Assembly (NCBI RefSeq): GCF_001299475.1
Contig: NZ_CYUJ01000003.1
Coordinates: forward strand, 810,409-874,408
Source: Neofamilia massiliensis
GTDB taxonomy: Bacteria > Bacillota > Clostridia > Tissierellales > Peptoniphilaceae
Length of the DNA: 64,000 nt
Reading direction: 5' to 3'
The notes under the pieces were generated by a model that saw only the letters and a list, made by a program, of their open reading frames with translations, searched no databases and was not told the DNA's origin. This document shows positions 58,821 to 64,000 of the stretch, one piece after another. Numbering within the stretch: the first letter of the stretch is position 1; each line of letters starts with the position of its first letter. A program made the position numbers and the translations under genes.

Positions 58821-60739
58821 TGGATAATAAAAATACAAATTATGGAGCAGACAATATAGAGGTTCTAGAAGGTCTGGCTCCAGTAAGGCTAAGGCCTCAC
58901 ATGTACATTGGTTCAACTGGTCCTAAGGGCCTCCACCACTGTGTATATGAGGTTTTAGACAACTCAATAGATGAGGTTCTAGCAGGTAGGGCCACAACAG
59001 TAAAGGTAAAAATTTACAAGGACGGGTCCATATCTGTAGAAGATGACGGTTCAGGTATTCCTGTAGAAACTCACAAGTCTACTGGCCTATCAACAGTAGA
59101 AACAGTACTTACAATCCTTCACGCTGGAGGAAAGTTTCACGCTGGAGCTTACAAGGTTTCTGGTGGTCTTCACGGTGTAGGTGTTTCTGTAGTAAACGCC
59201 TTGTCTGAATGGCTAGAAGTTGTAGTATCTAGAAATGAAAAAAAATACAAACAGAGATTTGAAAGGGGAATTAGGCAAGGTGACCTAGAGGTTGTAGGAG
59301 AAGCTAAAAAAACTGGAACCTTTGTCCGCTTTAAGCCAGACCCAGAAATTTTTACAGAAACTGTAGAGTTTGATTACGAAGTTTTAGCTAGAAGATTTAA
59401 GGAAACAGCCTTTTTAACCAAAGAAGTAAAAATAATTTTAGAAGACGAGAGAACTGGAAAAAAGGAAACTTTCCATTATAACGGAGGAATAAAATCTTTT
59501 GTAGACGAACTAAACAAGTCTAAAGAACCTCTCCACAAGGACGTTATCTACTTAGAAGATGACAAAGAAGGCCACAATGTCCAAATTGCCATCCAATATG
59601 TAGACGGCTACAGCGAAAATGTCCTATCCTTTGCCAACAACATTAACACAGGAGAAGGTGGAACCCACGTCTCAGGCTTTAGGGGAGGTCTTACTAGGAC
59701 CTTAAATGACTATGCCAGAGAATTTAACTTCCTAAAGGAAAAAGACGACAACTTCCAAGGTGAAGATACAAGAATTGGCCTAACAGCAATAATTTCCATA
59801 AAACTTCCAAACCCTCAATACGAAGGCCAAACAAAAGGAAAACTTGTAAATTCAGAAACTAGGGGAATTGTTGAAAATATAATAAATGACCTTTTAAAGT
59901 CCTATTTAATAGAAAATCCAAAAACTGCCAAGGCAATAATGGAAAAAGTTGTTAGGTCCAAGGAAGAAAGAGAGGCTGTAAGAAAATTAAAAACAGCCCA
60001 AAGAAGGACTTCAATGTTAGAAAAAACTACCCTACCAGGAAAGTTAGCTGACTGCCAGTCAAATGACATGGAAGTAACAGAAATTTTTCTAGTGGAAGGG
60101 GACTCTGCTGGTGGATCTGCAAAAATGGGCAGGGACAACTACCACCAAGCTATCCTACCCCTAAAGGGTAAGATAATGAACGTTGAAAAGGCCAACCTAA
60201 TTAGGGTTTTAGAATATGAAGAAATCCTTTCTATGATTTCTGCCTTTGGAACAGGAATTGGCGACGACTTTGATATAAGTAAACTTAGGTATGGAAAAAT
60301 TATAATAATGACAGATGCTGACGTTGACGGCGCCCATATTATGACCCTGCTACTTACTTTCTTCTATAGGTATATGCCAGAGCTTATTAGACAGGGCCAC
60401 GTCTATGTTGCCAACCCACCACTTTATGGCCTAATTAGAGGAACTAAGGTTATAAGATACTGCTATGACGAAAAGGAATTAGAAAAAGTATCTAAGGAAA
60501 TCGATATGAAAAACATAAAAATTTCTAGGTACAAGGGTCTTGGGGAAATGAATGCAGAACAACTTTGGGACACAACAATGAACCCAGACCACAGAATCCT
60601 TCACAGGGTTACCATTGACGATTCTGACGATGAAGTTTATTTAGACGAAACCTTTAGTATCCTAATGGGAGACAAGGTAGAACCTAGAAGACAATTTATA
60701 GAAGAAAATGCAAAACTTGTTAAGAATCTGGATGCATAG
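58820..60739 (+). CDS. gyrB: DNA gyrase subunit B
   Basis: 639 residues. GHKL ATPase part (VYEVLDNSIDEVLAGRA, LHAGGKFHAGAYKVSGGLHG), TOPRIM with EIFLVEGDSAGGSAKMGRD and IMTDADVDGAHI, and the QLWDTTMNPDHR motif near the C-terminus. It supplies ATP energy for negative supercoiling with GyrA. RBS GGAGG; overlaps recF by one base. Confidence 0.98.
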   Translation: MDNKNTNYGADNIEVLEGLAPVRLRPHMYIGSTGPKGLHHCVYEVLDNSIDEVLAGRATTVKVKIYKDGSISVEDDGSGIPVETHKSTGLSTVETVLTILHAGGKFHAGAYKVSGGLHGVGVSVVNALSEWLEVVVSRNEKKYKQRFERGIRQGDLEVVGEAKKTGTFVRFKPDPEIFTETVEFDYEVLARRFKETAFLTKEVKIILEDERTGKKETFHYNGGIKSFVDELNKSKEPLHKDVIYLEDDKEGHNVQIAIQYVDGYSENVLSFANNINTGEGGTHVSGFRGGLTRTLNDYAREFNFLKEKDDNFQGEDTRIGLTAIISIKLPNPQYEGQTKGKLVNSETRGIVENIINDLLKSYLIENPKTAKAIMEKVVRSKEEREAVRKLKTAQRRTSMLEKTTLPGKLADCQSNDMEVTEIFLVEGDSAGGSAKMGRDNYHQAILPLKGKIMNVEKANLIRVLEYEEILSMISAFGTGIGDDFDISKLRYGKIIIMTDADVDGAHIMTLLLTFFYRYMPELIRQGHVYVANPPLYGLIRGTKVIRYCYDEKELEKVSKEIDMKNIKISRYKGLGEMNAEQLWDTTMNPDHRILHRVTIDDSDDEVYLDETFSILMGDKVEPRRQFIEENAKLVKNLDA

Positions 60740-60747
60740 GAGGAAAA

Positions 60748-63174
60748 ATGACAGAAGAAAATAAAGACTTACAGACAATAGTAAATGTAGACTTAAAAAA
60801 GTCTATGAAAGAGGCATATTTAGACTATGCAATGAGTGTCATTGTATCTCGTGCTCTTCCAGATGTTAGAGATGGGCTAAAACCAGTTCACAGGAGAATA
60901 ATCTATGGTATGAACCAGCTCCTTCTATATCCAGACAAGCCTTATAGAAAATCCGCTAGACTTGTAGGGGACGTAATGGGTAGGTTCCACCCTCATGGTG
61001 ACTCAGCTATTTATGAAGCAGTAGTAAGACTGGCCCAAGACTTCTCTACTAGGTATCCTTTAGCAGACGGCCAAGGAAACTTCGGTTCTATAGACGGAGA
61101 CGGTGCAGCAGCCATGCGTTATACAGAAGTTAGAATGACCAAGCTGGCCCAAGAAATGCTTAGAGACATTGACAAGGACACAGTAGACTTTGGTCCAAAC
61201 TTTGACGACTCAGAAAAAGAACCAACAGTCCTACCATCGAAATTTCCTAACTTACTTGTAAATGGATCATCAGGTATAGCAGTAGGTATGGCTACAAATA
61301 TGGCCCCTCACAACTTATCTGAAACCATAGATGGAGTAGTTGCCTATATAGACAATAATGACATAACTACAGACGAGCTAATGACCTACATTAAGGGCCC
61401 AGACTTTCCTACAGGCGGAATGATTATGGGCAAAAAGGCCATAAAAGAAGCCTATGAAACAGGTAGGGGCAAACTTACTTTAAGGGCAGTAATAGAAGTA
61501 GAAGAAACAAAGAAGAAAACTTCCCTTATAGTAAAAGAACTTCCTTACCAAGTTAACAAATCAAGGCTTATTAAAAAAATAGCTGAATATGTCCAAGAAA
61601 AGAAAATCGAAGGTATCTCAGACCTAAGAGACGAATCAGACAGGTCTGGAATGAGAATTGTAATAGAATTAAAAAGAGATGCAATTCCAGAAGTTGTAAT
61701 AAACAACCTTTACAAGTACACTCAACTTCAAACTACCTTTGGCATAATAAATATAGCCCTAGTAAATGGAGAGCCAAAAGAGCTTAGCCTAAAGGAATTA
61801 ATTTATCACTACGTAAACCACCAAATCGAAGTTATAGAAAGAAGAACTAGATTTGAACTAAACAAGGCAGAAAGAAGGGCCCATATTTTAGAAGGCTTAA
61901 AAATTGCCATAGACAATATTGATGAAATAATAAAGATTATTAGGGCCAACTATTCAGATGCAGAAATAAAGGCAGAATTTGAAAAGAGATATGGCCTTAC
62001 AGACATCCAGTCTCAAGCAATATTAGACATGCAATTAAAACGTCTATCAGGACTCCAAAGAGAAAAGTTAGACGAAGAATATGCTAATTTAATAAAAGAA
62101 ATAGCAAGGCTTAAAGAAATTTTAGCCAACCCTCATATAAGAGACTCTATAATAAAACAAGAACTTATAGAAATAAAAGAAAAATATGGAGACATGAGAA
62201 GAACGGCAATAATGCCAGCAGCAGAAGAAATTGACATGGCTTCTATGATTCCAGAGGAAGATGTAGTAATAACCTTAACTAACAAGGGCTATATAAAGAG
62301 GATGCCAGAAGGGGCCTACAAACCACAAAACAGAGGTGGCAAGGGTATTAGAGCCTTGACAACCAAGGACGAAGACTTTGTCTGCCAAATGTTTATAGTA
62401 AACACCCATGACAACCTCCTATTCTTTACAAACTTTGGAAATGTCTTTAGACTAGTAGGCTACGAAATTCCAGAAGCAGGTAGGCAGGCTAGGGGCATGG
62501 CCATAGTTAATCTCTTAGACCTAAGACCAGGAGAAGAAGTATCTACAGTTCTTGCAGTAGATGAATTTAATCCAGAAAAATACTTCACCATGGTTACTAA
62601 AGAAGGATCAATAAAGAGAACTAGTGTAGAAGAATTTAAAAACATTAGGAGATCAGGACTTAGGGCAATAAACCTAAGAGAAGGCGACCAACTAATAGGA
62701 GTAGAAATTACCAACGGTAAAAATGACCTTATCCTAACAACTAAAGATGGCAATGCCATAAGATTTAAAGAAGCTGACGTAAATCCAACAGGCAGAACAT
62801 CAATGGGAGTTATAGGCATAAGACTTAATAAAGACGACCAAGTAGTTAATTTCTCAAGAATAGAAAAAGACAAGTATTTAATTTCTGTAGGGGAAAATGG
62901 CTATGGAAAACTTACTGACCTTGATGAATTTAATGTCCAAAACCGTGGAGGCAAGGGAGTAATATCCTATAAGGTAACTGAAAAAACAGGCAAAGTTGTA
63001 GGATCCTTTGTAGTTGGCAAAGAAGACCAACTTATGATAATATCAGAAGATGGAACAGTAATTAGAATTGCTGCAGACCAAATCTCAATCCTAGGTAGAA
63101 ATACCCAAGGAGTAAGGCTGATTAATGTGAAAAACTCTAAGGTTGTTGCACTGGCAATATTTATAGGAGAATAA
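60748..63174 (+). CDS. gyrA: DNA gyrase subunit A
   Basis: 808 residues. Winged-helix domain with SARLVGDVMGRFHPHGDSAI (quinolone-resistance region, with Ser-Ala/Asp pattern GDSAIYEAV) and catalytic Tyr in AAMRYTEVRM. Coiled-coil and C-terminal beta-pinwheel with GYIKRMPEGAYKPQNRGGKG (GyrA box) follow. Eight bases after gyrB with AGGAGG upstream. GyrA breaks and rejoins DNA. Confidence 0.98.
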   Translation: MTEENKDLQTIVNVDLKKSMKEAYLDYAMSVIVSRALPDVRDGLKPVHRRIIYGMNQLLLYPDKPYRKSARLVGDVMGRFHPHGDSAIYEAVVRLAQDFSTRYPLADGQGNFGSIDGDGAAAMRYTEVRMTKLAQEMLRDIDKDTVDFGPNFDDSEKEPTVLPSKFPNLLVNGSSGIAVGMATNMAPHNLSETIDGVVAYIDNNDITTDELMTYIKGPDFPTGGMIMGKKAIKEAYETGRGKLTLRAVIEVEETKKKTSLIVKELPYQVNKSRLIKKIAEYVQEKKIEGISDLRDESDRSGMRIVIELKRDAIPEVVINNLYKYTQLQTTFGIINIALVNGEPKELSLKELIYHYVNHQIEVIERRTRFELNKAERRAHILEGLKIAIDNIDEIIKIIRANYSDAEIKAEFEKRYGLTDIQSQAILDMQLKRLSGLQREKLDEEYANLIKEIARLKEILANPHIRDSIIKQELIEIKEKYGDMRRTAIMPAAEEIDMASMIPEEDVVITLTNKGYIKRMPEGAYKPQNRGGKGIRALTTKDEDFVCQMFIVNTHDNLLFFTNFGNVFRLVGYEIPEAGRQARGMAIVNLLDLRPGEEVSTVLAVDEFNPEKYFTMVTKEGSIKRTSVEEFKNIRRSGLRAINLREGDQLIGVEITNGKNDLILTTKDGNAIRFKEADVNPTGRTSMGVIGIRLNKDDQVVNFSRIEKDKYLISVGENGYGKLTDLDEFNVQNRGGKGVISYKVTEKTGKVVGSFVVGKEDQLMIISEDGTVIRIAADQISILGRNTQGVRLINVKNSKVVALAIFIGE

Positions 63175-63175
63175 A

Positions 63176-63499
63176 ATGGCATTTAGAAAAGAAATTGAAG
63201 AAAGAAAAGACAAGACAATAATAAAACTCTTTGGAGAACTAGATATTTATGTTTCTAGCGATTTTAAAGAAGAAGTTTTAGAAATATTAGAAAAAACTAA
63301 AGATCACTTATACTTGGACCTAAAAGAATTAGAATATATCGATTCAACAGGTCTAGGAGCTTTAATAGCCTTAGTAAAAGAAGCAGGCGAAATAGACAAA
63401 AAAGTCTATCTAAAAGATGTAAACGAGAGAATAAGAAAATTATTTAAAATTACAGCCCTAGAAGACATGTTTATATTTGTAGGTGGCATAGATGAATAG
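63176..63499 (+). CDS. STAS-domain anti-sigma factor antagonist (RsbV/SpoIIAA-like)
   Basis: 107 residues, single STAS domain. The phosphorylatable Ser is in LKELEYIDSTGLGALIALV, as in RsbV and SpoIIAA. It starts one base after the gyrA stop and overlaps the anti-sigma gene by eight bases. In this family the unphosphorylated form sequesters the RsbW-type protein and releases the sigma factor. Confidence 0.92.
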   Translation: MAFRKEIEERKDKTIIKLFGELDIYVSSDFKEEVLEILEKTKDHLYLDLKELEYIDSTGLGALIALVKEAGEIDKKVYLKDVNERIRKLFKITALEDMFIFVGGIDE

Positions 63500-63842
63500 A
63501 GAAGTATTTACCTTTAATATCCCAGCCCTAAGTGAAAATATAACCATAATAAGGCTGACAACATCAGCTATAGCCTCAAAGCTAGACTTTACCATAGACC
63601 AAATCGAAGATTTAAAACTTTGTGTAGCAGAACTTTGTAACCTTGGTCTATCAAAAGAAGACAACTTATTTAAAATCGAGTACAGCCTAGACAGAGAAGA
63701 AAATGCTATAGAAATAAAATTTCACAACTTAGAAATAGACGACCAGGCAGAAAATTTTGAAATATCAAAAATGATACTTCAAGCTCTAATAGAAGAAATA
63801 GAATTTGAAAAAGAATATATTAAGATAAAATTATTTGTCTAA
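63492..63842 (+). CDS. RsbW-like anti-sigma factor (degenerate GHKL ATPase)
   Basis: 116 residues, shorter than the usual 140-160. The helix TIDQIEDLKLCVAELCNLGL matches the RsbW N-box region (E-x-x-x-N), but the glycine-rich G1 (DxGxGF-type) and G2 boxes are not visible; the last part reads FEISKMILQALIEEIEFEKE, where RsbW has a GLxLIxxLxDEVE pattern. So the sigma-binding fold is probably kept while ATP binding/kinase activity may be lost. Between the STAS gene and the sigma factor gene. Confidence 0.75.
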   Translation: MNREVFTFNIPALSENITIIRLTTSAIASKLDFTIDQIEDLKLCVAELCNLGLSKEDNLFKIEYSLDREENAIEIKFHNLEIDDQAENFEISKMILQALIEEIEFEKEYIKIKLFV

Positions 63843-63853
63843 TAGGAGCCCTT

Positions 63854-64000
63854 ATGACAACTAAGAAAAATGACAAACAATTAGATAGAGAAGAGCAGAC
63901 CAGGCTTTTTAAAGAATACAAAGAGACCAAGGACAAGGCTATTAGGGACAAGCTTATAGAAGACAACCTCTATATAGCAGAAATACTTGCAAAAAAATAT
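63854..64000 (+). CDS. SigB/SigF-family RNA polymerase sigma factor, N-terminal part
   Basis: 49 codons are seen before the right edge. From the ATG at 63854 (GGAG upstream) it reads LDREEQTRLFKEYKETKDKA, then IRDKLIEDNLYIAEILAKKY, the typical region 1.2/2.1 of SigB/SigF/SigG sigma factors (R-x-x-L-I-x-x-N-L-x-L-V-x-x-x-A-x-K-Y). Its position after RsbV- and RsbW-like genes supports this. The rest is beyond the window. Confidence 0.85.
   Translation, partial: MTTKKNDKQLDREEQTRLFKEYKETKDKAIRDKLIEDNLYIAEILAKKY

Noticed and set aside
62460-62873. Minus-strand open frame of 137 codons inside gyrA
   Set aside because: Antisense to the conserved GyrA C-terminal domain, Ser/Pro/Leu-rich shadow with no support.
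1-64000. tRNA, rRNA, T-box or riboswitch elements
   Set aside because: I looked at all intergenic gaps by eye and saw no convincing cloverleaf, T-box motif or known aptamer; small RNAs could still be missed without a covariance search.

Overview
The window is an AT-rich Firmicutes-type chromosome segment that contains the replication origin. Gene order around the origin (rpmH-rnpA-yidD-yidC-jag to the left, dnaA-dnaN-yaaA-recF-gyrB-gyrA to the right, with mnmE-mnmG-rsmG-parA-parB close by) is the classic low-GC Gram-positive arrangement. Rubrerythrin, ferritin, many 4Fe-4S clusters, SLH-anchored surface proteins and no sporulation genes suggest an anaerobic coccus of the Peptoniphilaceae (an Anaerococcus-like organism is my best guess; this is inference, no database was searched).

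Layout. 1-1.25 kb: iron-sulfur proteins of a probable molybdopterin-oxidoreductase operon. 1.3-3.25 kb: a decayed IS3-family element set among GGGGAC/GTCCCC palindromes. 3.3-11.8 kb, minus strand: rpsD, ridA, then a replication and c-di-AMP operon (yybS-like, gdpP, rplI, dnaB, GNAT, DnaD-like, dnaI). 12-13.6 kb, plus: ferritin and YihY. 13.8-20.5 kb, plus: two SLH-domain surface proteins, one a 1511-residue mosaic adhesin. 20.6-24.8 kb, minus: two-component system, uppP, yitT-like and a small unknown protein. 24.8-25.2 kb: non-coding, with an unexpected group of DnaA boxes. 25.2-27.4 kb: DUF1847, mtnN, C26 amidohydrolase. 27.5-31.7 kb: ABC transporter, membrane-anchored HExxH protein and two-component system in one operon. 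31.8-35 kb: lipoprotein, YfjL-like protein, rubrerythrin, xth. 35.2-38.3 kb, plus: RluA-type synthase, pirin, M20 amidohydrolase. 38.4-40 kb: HAD hydrolase and a DUF4268 protein. 40.2-48 kb, minus: cyclodeaminase, PhzF-like, parB, parA, an uncharacterised membrane protein flanked by parS sites, rsmG, mnmG, mnmE. 48.1-51.9 kb: GNAT, aldehyde dehydrogenase, MATE exporter, small unknown protein. 52-54.4 kb: jag-yidC-yidD-rnpA-rpmH. 54.4-54.96 kb: oriC. 55-63.2 kb, plus: dnaA to gyrA. 63.2-64 kb: start of an RsbV/RsbW/sigma-factor module cut by the window edge.

Most genes left of oriC are on the minus strand and all genes to its right are on the plus strand, so they are co-directional with replication forks leaving 54.4-54.9 kb. 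The exceptions (ferritin, YihY, SLH pair, RluA-pirin-M20, GNAT, the 95-residue protein) look like accessory or independently regulated genes.

The most notable observations are: an exact 59-bp match between the decayed IS transposase region and the Cna_B region of the large adhesin; a DnaA-box cluster about 30 kb from dnaA; a parS site inside the loop and upper stem of a transcription terminator, next to a membrane protein occupying the place where noc usually lies; a self-contained ABC/HExxH/two-component operon with an 11-bp direct repeat at its promoter; and an RsbW-like anti-sigma protein that appears to lack the glycine-rich ATP-binding boxes.
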